From: Chamaea fasciata
Lineage: Eukaryota; Chordata; Aves; Passeriformes; Sylviidae
Assembly (NCBI GenBank): GCA_029207755.1
Contig: JARCOQ010000006.1
Span: 16,714,890-16,778,889 of the forward strand
DNA length: 64,000 nt
Direction of reading: 5' to 3'
The number at the start of each line of letters is the position of its first letter. Within the stretch, counting starts at the first letter, position 1. Below the pieces are notes generated by a model, which saw only the letters and a list, made by a program, of their open reading frames with translations, searched no databases and was not told the DNA's origin. Positions 13,327 through 26,685 of the stretch are shown here, piece by piece. The position numbers were made by a program, and so were the translations under genes.

Positions 13327-16300
13327 AAATTAAATTACATGTTTTACAAAAACGTTTACCCACGGAGTACAAAAAAATATCTTCTACTTCATAGTAACCT
13401 TTAATATAGAAACAAATACATCACAAATATCTGAGAATGGAGATCTAAGCCCTGTTAACCAACAACTTAGGCTTATAAGATGAACACAAAATACTAGCAC
13501 ACAACTAGCAGTATGTTTGTACATACTGTAAAGAAAGAAGCTAAAAAATAAACTTTTCATTTCTGGAATGCTGGTCAACTGCAGAATAAACACCGAAGAA
13601 GATTTATATTGCTATTACACTGCAATATCTTGGGAACTTAGGTCCATAAACTATTACACCACTTTCATCAGTCTGCCATCTTTTATCTATTGTTTTCTTT
13701 TCCTTCAGAACTAAGAACAGCCATTTCTATTCTAGCTGTGCCTCCAGGACTCTGCAAGAGTTACTGTCTACATCTGTTAAATCTTTTTATATTTTCCCCC
13801 AAGTTACAAATGAATAGCTAATTCCAATGATTCTAAATTTAATGGCACAGATATCTTCACTGTGTTTGCTGTTTCTTCCTTCTACCACCAGTCTTTTTTT
13901 TATCTGTTTGCAGATCAAATTCCCCCCAATTAAAGCCTTTTTACTTTAATAGTTAAAAACAGTTTCATTTCCAATTCTGTATATCTGTGGACATGTCAGA
14001 CACCATTGCTGACACATCAATGATTCTGCGCGTGCTTTTTTAATTCTGTTTTTCAGTTCTGCTAGTTAGCAAAATAAAAATGATTATGCTTTACAATGTG
14101 GCACTGCAGGAAAGTAAAACAGTTTAAAGTAATTTAGCTGAAAAACCTCCATACAACTAGCTCAAACCAATGAAGACCATGCAACTTCGTAACATTTGGT
14201 GATCCTACTTTTATTTTAAAAAACATTGATTGAGCTCACCCTCTGGAACTGCTAAGTATAACTGAAGCACATCCCTCTCTTTTCAATAGTCTCTTCCTCA
14301 TTTGTCAGTAGCTGCAGTGATGGACAATTGATGAAACTCTTAAAGCAAAAAACCGTAAATTAAAATAGAAGTCCTTTCTTCTTAGTTACTAGAGTAAGTT
14401 TTTCTCTAGACAATTAGCTTACAAATCCCCCAAATGTAATACTTAGTCTACTTAAAATCTGTGTGTACATATTGGACCATATATACATTTAACATTGAGT
14501 TAACAATGTTTACTAGCACTGCAGAGGCGAGGGCAAACAAGCCTTTGGTGAAACTCAGGATTCACCTTTATAAGGAGACTTAATCTCCTGACCCCATCAT
14601 CCTCTTCCACTAATGTGCTACTATTCCTCTTCTGAATAAACTCTGACTCCAGAATGTACCATTTGCCAGTGTGGACAAGTATAGACCCTCCTATAACATT
14701 TCCTTAAGGTGTCTTTGCAACAAAGAAGAATCAATCTGGCTTAAACGACAGACAAAATCCTGTTACTTTCTCAGCCATGTTTTATCTGTCACTGCCTTGG
14801 TTGGTCTTCACAGCTCTGCACAGTGAAGACTGCAGTACAAAGTCTAAAATCTTTACTTCAAATAGAACTAGTACAAACAAAGTAAGGTTTTCTCTTTACT
14901 TGGAAGGCAAAACAGTTTTAATGAAGTAAACAAAATGCTAAGAGGCCTTATTCTAATCTAGTTTGTTTCAGATTAATAAAGCAAAGTAAGCAAAACTCAG
15001 ATGTGGTTTTACATCTTACTCTGTACACGGTAATCTCTGCTAAGATAGCTGCAGTGCAGTTGTGGCAGAGTATTATGCCTTTGTGTCAGGGCATTCTGGC
15101 ATTTCCAGTTCATATTTTCTGCTATCTAAGTACTTCAAACCACAAAGAAGTTTTGTTTGGCCACCTGCTAATAAGGAAGCTGCTTCTATACATAGGAAGG
15201 TGTTGTGCTGAATACCAGCTCTGAGAAAGGTATTTTTGCTAATAATCACAAAGATAACTGATAGGAAAAAGAACAACTTTTTTGTTGTTGTTTTATTCTT
15301 GCATACAGAATATCACAATGAGGTTGAAACCAACGTATCCCTTTATATGGGATATGCTGTTTAAAGAATTAAATACAAAGAAGGAAATACCAGCTTGTAT
15401 TGCTAGTACATGGGCAGAGTGAACCAGGCAGTCAGTAATAGCTGACTGAAGACTGTTAGAAAATGCAAAAAGTAAAAAGAGAAAAATAGAAGTTCTTCTC
15501 CTAGAGATTTTTCACTTTTCCCAGGGCATTCACTATTCCACTGGGGATGGGAACTGTTTTTCTCCCTTAACAGAAGCAGTGGGAAATGAGTGGTATCTGG
15601 ACTTGGGTACTTTCACCCTCTCATCAAGTACATTTTTGGTGGGTCACTGATTTCGTACTGCCCCTCCCAGGAGAAAAAAAATAAAAAGAAAGCTTAAACT
15701 TACCAGGCTATTTCTGATATCACTATTTGTTAATACTGATATACTCTCTGACTTTTACTTCAACTCAAGTAGAGTTTTATCCAACTTTATACTAAAGGCC
15801 TTCAGCTTCCAAGCAAGAATATTCTTGCAGAGGTCTGGGCACAGCTGCTGATATACACAAAAGCACATTGAAAAGACAACTGGCTAATCAGCTAGAATTT
15901 TTAGTTATTAATATCCAATCTCCCAGCACATTTAGTATGCATCCTGGCATGTTTTATTAGGCTATTATTTCTTTTTCTAGTACAGTTATTTAAGAACAGA
16001 ATGCAGCATGGTCAATATAGTAGGAAAGATTATTTTCTAAAATGGCTTAGTGGCTTTCTTTTATACACCCTTTCATCCATTCCAGCAAGTATATTGTCAA
16101 ACCGCCTTAAACTTTATGAGGCGTTTAACTGAACAAATGCAGAACAGAAACTTGATCACAGTGTTGGGAAGAAAAATCCTGCCCTGACCACTCACTTTAC
16201 AAATACTGAACTGACCTGGAACTGTGCAAAGCTTCAAATACTCTTTTCCATTTCTCCATATTCTTATTACTAATATAATTATAGTGCACATTCAAACATT

Positions 16301-19300
16301 ATTAATTCACATAAAGTGCAGTAACCCCAGCTGTTTGGGCAGCAGCATACCCATACTTAAAAAATTCAGTCTTTTCTGCTGCTTATACTAATGATTTTCA
16401 TAAGTAATCATACAATTTTAAATAGCTTTATTTACTGTCTTATGCAGTAAGAAAAAATCAGCTTAAGAAAAATAAATGTATTTTAAATCATGCATTAGTT
16501 CTATACATTCCCACTGCATCTTTGTATCAAAACCAATTACCAATGAATGAAATATCCCTGAGAATATTTAATATATTTTATCAAGAAAAAAATCACAGTT
16601 ATTAATAAATTCTATTTGAAAGGGTTTTTTCAGCTGTTTAGCTGCATTTTATAATTAAATTCCTTTCTTACAAGAGTTGATTGGTATCTTGCTGTAAGCT
16701 GACGTGGACATTCATAACCCTTTTCTATTCCCATTTCAGACATACCCTGTCTGTGTGGCTCCTCCTTGTTCTGCAAACTTTCATGCTGGGTAATAGAGGC
16801 AGAGAAGTAGGATCACTGCTATTGCTGGTCTCTTGAAAGCAGGTACGGTACATTTGACTTGTCATTCTCTAGAAAAATAAGTTTTCAAACACTGCTTTTT
16901 GCTCAGAGCCCGTTCCAGTGTTCTCATCATGATCGTGTCATTTTGAGCCTCATGACTTCTCTGCTCAATTGCCTCTAAATTGGAGACAGCACTAAGATAT
17001 GTTTAGGACAATAAATGAGACATGATAGAAAAGACCAAAAAGTTATTCTGATTTAAAGTGTAAAAAGTGTGAGCAATCCAATCCAACTCTGAGATTTATT
17101 TCCTTATTTCATTTTTCTGAATATCTCAAAGAAAATCTCCAAAGTGTATGAATTCCTGGACACACAGGCATCAGCAATAACTTTGCTGCTGTTTCAACTG
17201 AATTAATGTTTTCACCTACTGCAGTTAAAGATTGTGCCATCAACACATTGCTTAACAAAACACATGCTTATATGGGCTGTGTGAATCAGTTTTTGATTAT
17301 TAATGAGAGCTTGGTGTCTAATTAAGTACTACGAATTTGTAATCTAGTTTATCTCTCCAGATATGGACAAACCTGAAATAAATTGTAACCATAAACATCT
17401 AAATTAATACCTTCTGACATGGTATTAATGATTTAAATAACAATGCTGAAATTTTTTAGCTATCTCTTAAATGATCTTTTGGCTGCTACTGTCAATTACT
17501 TATTAATATTCTAATAAAAAATAAACTGTATCATTATTATTCATCAACTACATAATTTATGAGTCCTATTTCCCAATGAAACTTTTTTTTTCACCCTGAA
17601 CTTCTACTATGCCCACTATGGTATGCATCTTAAATTCAGATTCTCATATGAGATAAGAATAGTTTCTTCCCAGTGTATTGCATAATTTATATATTTTTAA
17701 AAGACAGTTATAAATAGAAATTATCTGACTGACCAGAGATCATCTATAAACAGATGTGTTGATACTTTAGCAAGAAATACAAGATTTATGATACACTGAA
17801 AAAAAATGGTAGAGAGGACTGTCAGATGTGTAAAGATATGGAAACTATCTTTTTACCCATTGGAACAAAAGAAAAACGTGCACATATCTCTATTCTGGGT
17901 TATGATTTCCTTCAGTAATCAATTCAATTGCAATGTTTTCTAATGGTGCATCTTTGGTTAATATTACTCAGAAGTATAGTGATTTGAAACAGTAATTCTT
18001 ATTCAAACAAAAAGAACATTTTTCAAAGAAAACATTACTGAAATGCTGTTAAAGATTGTCTTGCAATCCAGTAGAACTCTCTCAATGTTGTCTGGGAGGA
18101 GATGCATTAAATTTCATATGAGCATTTTGCTGATGGGAAGTTGAAAAGAAAACTTGCTCTTGACAAAGGATGCAGACAGAGTGCCATAGCTTGTGAATAG
18201 TGATCTCCAGCACTGGTTGGTGTGGTGGTAGCTGTCAAGAAGTTCCTCTGAGGAAGAAGCAGTATCCAAAACGTTTATTTGGTTTAGTAGAACTTCAATA
18301 AGTAAAAGAAAGAAACTTAAAAATGTCACGATTAATGATACCAACGTTTCAGATAAATCTGAATGTATCCGTACTTTTGAATTTTATTGCCTATATAAAC
18401 TAATTTGCCTCAAAGGAAAAGCATAGCACACCAGCCTGAAACAAGAGTAGAAATTATTTTAAGAAATTGCGAGGATGTGTTGTTATCACAAGTGACTTCA
18501 CAGTGTGAGAAAAGAAAGGAGACAGCTTTAGTGGCTGCAATAGGGTCTTCTAACTGATGTGAAAGAAACACCTAACCTTTAGCATGACAAGGTGTTAATG
18601 AAGACAACAAATCTCTCTTGATCTTTATGACTTACCAGGAGACTCACAAATCCATGTCAAAACCCTAGACTGTCTCATCAGTGAGGCCCACTGATAAGCC
18701 AGGCACTAAAGTAAATATGCTTCATAACTCTCCTTCTGATACTTACTGTGATAAAAAGGCAGTCAGGATCCAATTAACACTATATATTAGTAAAATAATC
18801 ATAAAGAGTGAATTTGAGGACTTTCTGGCAGGAACAAGCCATGCAATGTGTAAGAGCTATACAGACACAAGCAAAAGTTAAAGGATTGTTTCCATGACTT
18901 CAAATAATTGGCAGCTGCTTTGAGCAACTCCAATAATGCAGAAGGCACCAGGAGTATCTTTGTGTTCATGGAGGATGGATAAGGTAAATCAATAAAATTT
19001 CTTTTAACTGGGTGTCACAGTAGTCAAACAGTCTGGCTGAAAATCATGATAATTACATGATTACATTATGTGCATTACATACATGGCTTTAATTTATACA
19101 TTGTTTTTCTTTCACCATGATATAGGGGGGGAATCTTGTTGAAAAGCCATGCCAAAATATCTAATGATCAAAATGCACAATTAATTTAGTGAAAGTACAT
19201 TATACTCGTATGCGTCCATTACTCATTCATGAGTAAAATAGTTGCTGTTTGAGTTACTTTAATGGAGTGCATCATGACTTACTTTTTTCAAGGCAAGGGC

Positions 19301-19440
19301 TGTTTTTGCTACATATTGAACCCTTCTGCTGGATTATGAACTAAAATAAGTTTTCAAACCTGTCATCTGTGTTTTGGCCTTATAAAGTTCCCACTGTTAA
19401 CCTGTTTTACTAGTTGAAACTTATCAGTTCCCTTTGAAGG
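13325..19440. other. AT-rich unique DNA, rich in TAAT cores, no gene seen
   Basis: No domain or exon structure is recognised. Stretches such as 17280-17560 are dense in TAAT/ATTA cores, which are homeodomain-type binding cores. This is expected by chance in AT-rich DNA but is also seen in conserved enhancers. Stop-free stretches are short (76 codons or fewer) and featureless. Confidence 0.55.
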
Positions 19441-20060
19441 TGCCACTGCAGGAGCCACAGCAGGACAGGAGCATCACCACCTGAGACCACTCCTGTCAGC
19501 CACTGAAGCCTTTTGCACAGTTATGAGTGTGAAACCAGCACCCTGCAGAGTTCTGTCACATATGCTACAGCACACCTACAGATTCACAATTTAACAAAAA
19601 TAAATAATCCAAGCACATTAACTGATTGGGGTGATTAATTAACAGCACATAACCAGGGTCACAAGCCCACTTTTAAGTTTGATGGCCTCACCTGGGATGT
19701 TCCCCCCAATTCCATTGGTCCAGGAGGTCCAGATCAGCTTGGGCATCTTGCCTTAAGTACATCATGGGTATAACCCATATCTGTCCTCATTTCCTTTGAA
19801 CTTGTCAGAAGTATCCATCTCTCTCTCTCTCTCTCTCTCTTCTCTGTTCCTGACTAGACTTTCTGGATTGACCTCCTAAACTTGGCTCATTACATCACCT
19901 TCTTTGGTGACATGCGGATGGCTGACAGTGACTTTTCCATCAGCACACCTGCTCTGTTCAGCCCCTGTTGGAACATGATCCATTCCATGAGAGCACTGCC
20001 TGTGCTGGGAACAGCATCAGCTCCTGGCTTACCTCCTTTATGAAAGCTGCCCATCTCTTT
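19441..20060 (+). mobile_element. Possible old LTR-like repeat with internal (CT)n
   Basis: A 600-base block of higher GC, with a pyrimidine microsatellite in its middle, stands between AT-rich flanks. The stretch from about 19680 to 20040 has the feel of an avian interspersed repeat, possibly the R-U5 and flanking part of a retroviral LTR. I cannot name the family, and no TG/CA ends or target duplication were identified. Treat this as a hypothesis. Confidence 0.3.
19818..19845. repeat. (CT)n microsatellite
   Basis: About eleven uninterrupted CT units (19819-19840) are followed by an offset TCTCT. Confidence 0.95.
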
Positions 20061-21434
20061 CAATCCCTGATGCTTCTTTGAACTTCCTTTTCATACTGCC
20101 AAAAATGCTTCCTCCCACCCCACTTTTCTTTTAGGGGAAAAAAAGAAAGAAAAAAGTGAGTGCTTTCTGGAAAGCCCACCAGCTCACATCTGAAAAACCA
20201 CAGGATGATGAAGAACTAAAAATTCAAGAAAAGTCCATTAATGGAAGGTAGTTAAGAAGGAACACTTCCTACAGTCACAGACCAGGTAATTGAACTTTAT
20301 TTTTCTGTAAGTATGAGATATGAGGTTACATACCCTGAAAATATGAAGGAAAATGGAGGCTTAAAGGCACACATAGAGTTTCTTGCCTTTACAATGCAGA
20401 GGTGAGACTTTGGAGCATTAATCCTACATCAAATCCCTTTATACTGGTATTTTAGACCAGAAAAAAATTACACTTGCAATTTCATTAGCACCTTCAGGAG
20501 ATGCTGGCACACTTTGCACAAAGTAAATTTCCCAAGGAAACCCCAAAACACTCCATATCAAATCTACCTCATTATGAATAGATGCCTGTCAGATAACACC
20601 ATTCTTTCCTCTCTGCAGTTCATTGGTATTCTCTACCACCCACAGACCACCCTTTCTGCTCTCTTGATAAAGCAAAGCTGCTTCTGCCTATTCCTGCTGT
20701 CAAACACAGCTCTTCACCTTGCACTCAGTCAAACCAAAGCACACTAACAGCTTTATACACTCAGCTTTCAGGAACGCATGCTGGCATGCCTCAAAGCACA
20801 TCCAACATTGCCCAAGAGAAGGAAGGGTTATTGAATACAGTTTCTGAACAGTCTCTGTCCACACCAGCCCTTAGGCTATGAAAGCTTTCCAGTGCCACGG
20901 GTGGTATGAAGACAGTGGGGCTGTTATGAATAGCTCTGATCTACCAGAAGGAACACCAGCAGAGAGCACAGGTGACAACCAAGGGGTGCTGGTAATGGTT
21001 GGATATTGAAGGTCAGCTTCTGCTACAGAATTAAAGGCAGCATCCAGTGCCATTGATCTCAAAAAGTGCTGGCTGCTAAATTACCTGCCAAACTTGACAA
21101 GAGAAAGTATGCTTTGCTATTTTCCTACAACCACACACAAAATCCTCTTCTAAATTAATACAAGAGAATTAATTAATGATGGAATTAATTTTACCCAGTG
21201 AAAAGCAGAATCCTTTCTCACATCTACAGCATGAACTTAATTAAGTTTAAACAGGAATTTTAAAATTAATTCTTATGAAACAAGACACTAAAAATTATGT
21301 TGGCTATTGTGAAGAATGGCTGTTGTGAAGACATGTTTCTACTTTGTACTAGCAAAATAAGTCTAGATTCCATCAGAAGTTTGCCTGCTGTGTAAACATT
21401 AAGAAACTAATACACCAGCTCCCCACCAGTTTAA
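20061..21434. other. Unique DNA, no gene seen
   Basis: AT-rich sequence with two moderately GC-richer patches (20514-20747 and 20870-21062). These have stop-free stretches of 77 and 63 codons, but no recognisable domains. A purine-rich A/G stretch lies near 20134-20160. Confidence 0.55.
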
Positions 21435-21890
21435 GGGTCTCTACTGAGCTCGCTTGTGTTTATCAGTACCTTGTATTAGAGGACCCAGCGCTGGAGGCAG
21501 CACTCTGGATGCAGTGTAATGAAGGTAACAGTCATGTTCCTGGATCTGGCTGTGACCCTTCCTGTGCATGCTCCCAGCCCAGACTCACTCAAGACAGCAA
21601 TGTGCCAGCCAGTGTCCTCACTCTGCTGTATACCAGGACCCCCACAGGCTCTCCAGTAGAGCTGTTCCACATATTCCTCCTTAAGTGCAGGATTTGACAT
21701 TTTTCTTTATTGCATTTCATGAGAGTCCTGCTGGCCCATTCCTCCAATCTGTATAGGTCTCTCTGGAGAGTGGCTCTCACAGTTTCGGCATCACCTGCAA
21801 TCCTGCTGACAGCACATTTCTTTGCAGGTTATTGACAGAGCTGTGAAACAGGACAGGCTTCAGGAGAGATTCTTGACTCTCCTTGTCATC
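21435..21890 (-). mobile_element. CR1 LINE fragment, ORF2 reverse transcriptase C-terminal part, decayed
   Basis: On the minus strand this follows the CR1 reverse transcriptase from just before its catalytic box to beyond the thumb. From high to low coordinates I see a PVLFHSSVNNL stretch (family: PVLFNIFINDL) near 21860-21830, then a degraded catalytic region reading AGDAET where the family has an FADDTK-type box. Next come LQRDLYRLEEWASRTLMKCNKEKCQILHL (family: LDRLEEWA and MKFNKxKC) at about 21770-21690, then EPVGVLVYS, and after a frame change ARSRNM and LHPECCLQRW near 21570-21490. Frame shifts and the lost aspartates make it non-functional. No 3' UTR or terminal repeat is present, so both ends are truncated or too diverged to follow. 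Confidence 0.85.
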
Positions 21891-24800
21891 AGCCTCCAGG
21901 CAGAACACAAACCATTATCCACTAAGCATAGTGATCCAAAAGGCTTTTTGTTTATCCAGCTCATTGTCCACCAAACTGTGACTTCCTTGATACAGTATCT
22001 CAAGGGCAAGCACATTTTCAGATAGTTAACTGTAGACAGAAGTACAGAGCTGCTGGCTGAATTCTATGCCTGGTTGCATTGTTAGAAGTTTAAGTGCAAC
22101 TCGGAGAGTGTGACAGAGATATATTACTGCCTGAAGATTTATCTGAATAATTTGACAAAATACTTCAGTAGAAAGTGTGGCCTTCTAAAGTTTCCAAGAC
22201 CCATTCCCAAGCTGTGTTCTTGTGCAATCTACATAATAAGATAGGTCATAATCCAAGATGCACTTTTTGTCAGAGAAAAGTTTCTAATTTTCAAACAAAT
22301 TAACAATTACTTTTTATTATTACAGCTCTCTTATTGACATGTTTTACAATGATCTTTAGAGATCAGCTAGATTACAGGAGTATAAAAGAGTAGCAGGACC
22401 TAATGTTTCATTATATTTAAAGTACTTCCAGAGGTTCAAGACACACAGACAGAATAATTTCCATTCCACAAAGTAGCACGATGAAGCAATTTGCTGCTGA
22501 GTAAATTAAGTGTGTGACTGAAATCGCCAAATATTAAAAAGAATCCTGATCAAAACAGACCAAAATCAAAAGCACATATTAATGAGACAAGATATTTATA
22601 TATTTGGAAATGCTACAAAAGATGCTCGCTAATTATATTTATTCCAAAATTTTAAAGTGAATTACAAAAGCCAAGAAGTTCTTATCAATTCATGTAAAGA
22701 TGACACTAATTGCCACTCCCACAAACCAACTTTAGTTGATAAAAAAAATTACATTTGCATTAGAAAAATCAAAATTATAGCAAAGAATATACTTTACACT
22801 TGTGAAAGGCATATTACCTAAATACAATTTTGTTGTTCTAACTTGTTTTGAACTGTGCTTGCCATCCAGTGTGGAAGAAATCTCTCCTATTCACTGCCAT
22901 AAGAGGTTCTGTTGGTACATCATAGCCCCTTCTCACCACTGCTCTAGTTCAAGAAAAAGAAAATTAAAAAATGAGTTTATTTCTTACTTTGTTATTTTCC
23001 CAAGCTTAGTCCTTTCTCTGAAGTACCAAAGGAGTCTATGTCTACCAATTTTCAACACGCCAATCTGCTTTTCTCTGACAGAGAAAATTTTTATTCTGTC
23101 TGCTTTTGCTTTTTGTTTATTGACTCTTCTCAGGAACAATATGTTGAAAACTGATGGTCATGGATTAGTAGCTTTCTGTTCCACTTTTTTTTCCCTACAA
23201 ATTTCCACATTATTTCCATAAAGCCTGCTTAACACTGCAATGCTTATCTACTAACTGCAGGATGTGTGAGCACACATGCATATTTCTAACAAGTGATGCA
23301 GAAGCACCTGATTTTGCTATTGCTAAGCAAAAAGAGTACAGAGCATGAAAACTCGCTCCATTCCTCCAAAAACACCTGCAGAGAAATAGCCAAGCTGACT
23401 TTTAGAATGCACAAGGGTTTCCAACAAGATAGTCCATTCAGGGGAAAAAAAATTCCAAATATTTTAGTTGTGTTGGTCTGCTCTTTTCATTCATAGTCCA
23501 CTGATAATGTTACATGAATCAGAAAAAATGGGCACAGATTCTGTAATACTGATTAACTGAATAAAGTCAACTCCTTTTATTGACTATGTAGATACATTGA
23601 TTTTCACAGTGTTAGTAAAGAGAAGATTGTAGCTCAGTCTTTTCCTCATTTTTATCTTTCCAATGAACACACAGCAAAACAGAGCATGGAGTGCAGACTC
23701 CAGTACAAAAGCAGGATTTGCTTTTCCTAGTGGTTGAGCTGGGCATAGTTTTAGAAGCTATAAATAACACCGCAAAAGAATCAAATCTACAGATGCCCAA
23801 ACGCCATTCACAGGTGAGCATTACTCATATAAAAGGACACTTAAATAGAGTGTAGACTCGCTTTTCTCCCTTAAGACTGCAAGATATAAGATGCAAGACT
23901 GCATTTAAGACTAAAAAGAGAAACAAAACCAAAACCATTTCAACATTTAAATATTACAAAAGCTTAATGCAACTGATCCAAATTTTGAGCTAATAAAATT
24001 GCAAAAGTCATAAGACAAATACAAATATATAAAAAATCATATCTCCTTGCATTAGCTGAAGTGTTTTTAAATAGCAGTATCAAATAACTGCATTCTCTGT
24101 TTTCTTGTCTTCTTACATTACCATTAAAAATAGCCTTTTTTCTTACTCCAAAAATTATCCAAAGGACAGAAGAATAGCAATATTTTGCAATCATTGTTTC
24201 AGAGCATACTCTAGTATGCTCTCAGTCACATCCACAGAAGCTACAGCAAGTGTCTATTATTTGCAAAATCCTGTTCCTAATACTATTACAGGAAAAAAAA
24301 AAATGAGCTTCCCCATAATTCCAGGAAACATTTACCATTTACAAGCTTGAAAGAGGAAAGCTTTTGCATTTATCTCAAGTGCTGAATTAACTGTACAGTA
24401 ACTAAATAGTAAGAAACAGTAATTTAGGAAAACTTGGTTTCAACTGACTGAAATCCCAAAATACATTGGAAAAAGAATTCAAGTACAATCTCAGCTTCTT
24501 AACATACAACAACTCTCAAATTTATGAATTTGTTTTAGCTTAAGCTAAATTTCCCCTTTAGTGTTTTGTTGAATCAGGAAGAGACATGCCTATAAACTGA
24601 AAGTTGTTACTAGTTTTATATAACTTTGAACTTGAGGCTTGCAAACTATCAGAATAGTAATTTATTTTTGCAAAATAATATGTCCTAAGCATCAGATATT
24701 TTTTTTCTTTTAGGACAGATAACATTTATTAAATCATCATGCTTAGGATGAAGTTTATTAAAACTAGGAATTTGATTGAATACCACTCTTCAAGTATCAT

Positions 24801-26091
24801 TGCTTTATTGTATCAGTGTTCAGATAAAACAAGTTTAGAACCATAATAGCAGCCTAGGTGGTCCCACACTATCACATGTGAGCTGCAGGAGCAGCAGTGA
24901 AGGTACTCAATATGATCTAGCTACAGATTTTAAATTTGCAAGTATCACCATCAAACCATTTAAACTCCTTCCCACAGCCTCAAGGAAGCAGCATGTGGCA
25001 GCATTAAAATGACTGCTGCCAACTTTTCCTGTGGTGTAATTCTTTCTTTTCATCATTTTCAGATGAACATTTTTCCAAGATAACAGTATGACTTAAACAA
25101 AAAAATAGTTCAGTTGTTTGAGCCAGAATTTTCTTTCTCTTTATTACAGGTTTACATAGGCAGACAACCACTAAAGATCAACTTTATCTAAAATAAAACC
25201 ATCCAGTATTACTGTATATCCTCTTTGCTTCAGAAAACCAGAGGAAAGAAAAGGACATACCTGATTTCTGTGAGCTACAAAATTAAATGGCAAATTTCCA
25301 AATATTTGGGAAAGCATTTCTTCTAGGAGAAAAGTGTTAAAGAGATCATGATGGAGAACAGGATTTTCCATCAGGGATGGTTGCTCATAGAGTAAAATAC
25401 AACTTTTATACTGTTAAATCTCCCGGCATCAAAAGATTAAAAGCTACTTACAAAATTATTGACTTTAACTTTCAGAGAAAGGCAACACCAAAGTAATCAT
25501 TGCTCATCGTCACCATGCACTCAACAATCCATCTAATTAATTGAAAAAATTCCTCTTTAAAAATTTAGGATTTTTTTTCCTGCTTCTTTTGGAAAACTGT
25601 CTTGAAATTTCATAACTTCCCAGCATAAGCCCCCACAGAGAGTTTAACCTATTACTTGTACCAACTTAATCACTTAACTAGGACACAACTTTTTTCCTCT
25701 CTTGATTATATCACACTCCTGTTTTCTGTTTTGCTCTGCTTGCTTCCATAAGAGAGTTCTCCATCTCCCTTGCTGTCCAAATACATTCATTACACTTCTG
25801 CCACTTTGAATTCACCTCTCAACCTCTACTGTCCCATAAGCAACATGTCATAAATCAAAATGAGCTGTCACAGGCTCTGATCTTTGTATGAAACAAGCCA
25901 TATGCCCAACAGTCACAGCCCCAGATTTAACAGGGCAGGAGTTATGTCCACAAGTCTTACAAATTCAGCAGGAAGACCAATCCTTCAAAGCTTTCCTCAT
26001 CCTTCACCTCAGCTACTCTGTAATAGCAGCTACCCTTGGTCATGCCAGGATGCACTTCAGTTAAGTTCACCTCAGTTTGAGTATTAAATGT
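21891..26091. other. AT-rich unique DNA, no gene seen
   Basis: Nothing coding is supported. The longest stop-free stretch is 139 codons on plus at 22802-23221, but it starts with GTG and has no domain, and it shows no splice-site framing. Many short A and T runs occur. Confidence 0.6.
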
Positions 26092-26341
26092 AAAACCAAA
26101 CCAAACCAAACCAACAACAAAAAAACCCCACAAAAACATAACCCCCCCAAAAAAACCACCAAAAAAAACCCCAGCAGAAAACCCACCAAAAAACCCCAAA
26201 ACCTAAAACCACAAAAAAAACCCCAAAACAAACCAAAAAAACCCCCCAAAAACACACCAAAAACAAAACCCAACCCCGCTCCCCAAAAACAAACAAACAG
26301 AAAACAAAACAAAAAACCAAAAAACCAGAACCCCAGAACAC
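26092..26341. repeat. A/C-only low-complexity tract (G/T-rich on minus strand)
   Basis: About 250 bases consist almost wholly of A and C on the plus strand. It begins with four ACCAA-type pentamers and then becomes irregular A runs separated by C runs. At least eight runs of four or more C mean at least eight G runs on the minus strand, a layout that can form G-quadruplexes with T loops. The bias removes stop codons, producing long spurious stop-free stretches on both strands (Lys/Pro/Asn-rich on plus, Gly/Phe-rich on minus). These are composition artefacts, not genes. Confidence 0.93.
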
Positions 26342-26623
26342 ATGTAATTGAAGCACCTAATGGTGCTTGTCCACTTGTACAAAATAACTCATTCTCAGAG
26401 ATCATGGTACTACATTTTTGAAACTGGGGTGGTCCCCATCTCTCTTCTGTCTCTCTTGCTGCAGTTTACCAGCCACTTCAAGGGGAGAGATCTGCTTTCA
26501 GACACACCTAGTATTTCAGACAAAGCAAGGACCACCTTCAGGGCACCTACCATGCAAATTTTTAGGATGCCTTCTTGCTGCTCATCTTCCTTTCTGCACT
26601 CCAGGCACCCAAAACCAACAAAA
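26342..26623. other. Spacer between A/C tract and solo LTR
   Basis: Mixed-composition DNA. A pyrimidine-rich run ending in TTGCTGCAG near 26441-26464 resembles a splice acceptor and is followed by about 60 stop-free codons. No donor, domain or partner exon was identified, so I do not call an exon. Confidence 0.45.
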
Positions 26624-26628
26624 ACAAG
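26624..26628. repeat. Target-site duplication, left copy (acaag)
   Basis: The five bases before the LTR are identical to those directly after it (27179-27183). The match could be read as six bases because the final A of the LTR also matches. Confidence 0.85.
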
Positions 26629-26679
26629 TGTAGTGGTTTGAAAGCAAAACAAATGAGAGGCTCTAAGTCAGAGATACAA

Positions 26680-26685
26680 TTTAAT
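26680..26685 (-). promoter_or_regulatory. LTR poly(A) signal (ATTAAA on minus)
   Basis: Plus strand reads tttaat. It lies about 210 bases downstream of the TATA-like box in LTR sense and just before a T/C-rich stretch, the expected position at the end of the R region. Confidence 0.5.

Noticed and set aside
13170..13394. Reading frame with a long poly-lysine stretch
   Set aside because: The lysines are the translation of the A51 homopolymer.
22802..23221. 139-codon plus-strand reading
   Set aside because: It starts at GTG, has no domain, is hydrophobic by AT-rich composition, and has no exon signals.
26077..26421. Lys/Pro/Asn-rich reading on plus and Gly/Phe-rich readings on minus
   Set aside because: All come from the A/C-only tract, which cannot form most stop codons. 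They are low complexity, not proteins.
26441..26640. Possible exon after a pyrimidine tract and CAG
   Set aside because: No donor site, partner exon or protein similarity was found. Acceptor-like strings are common.
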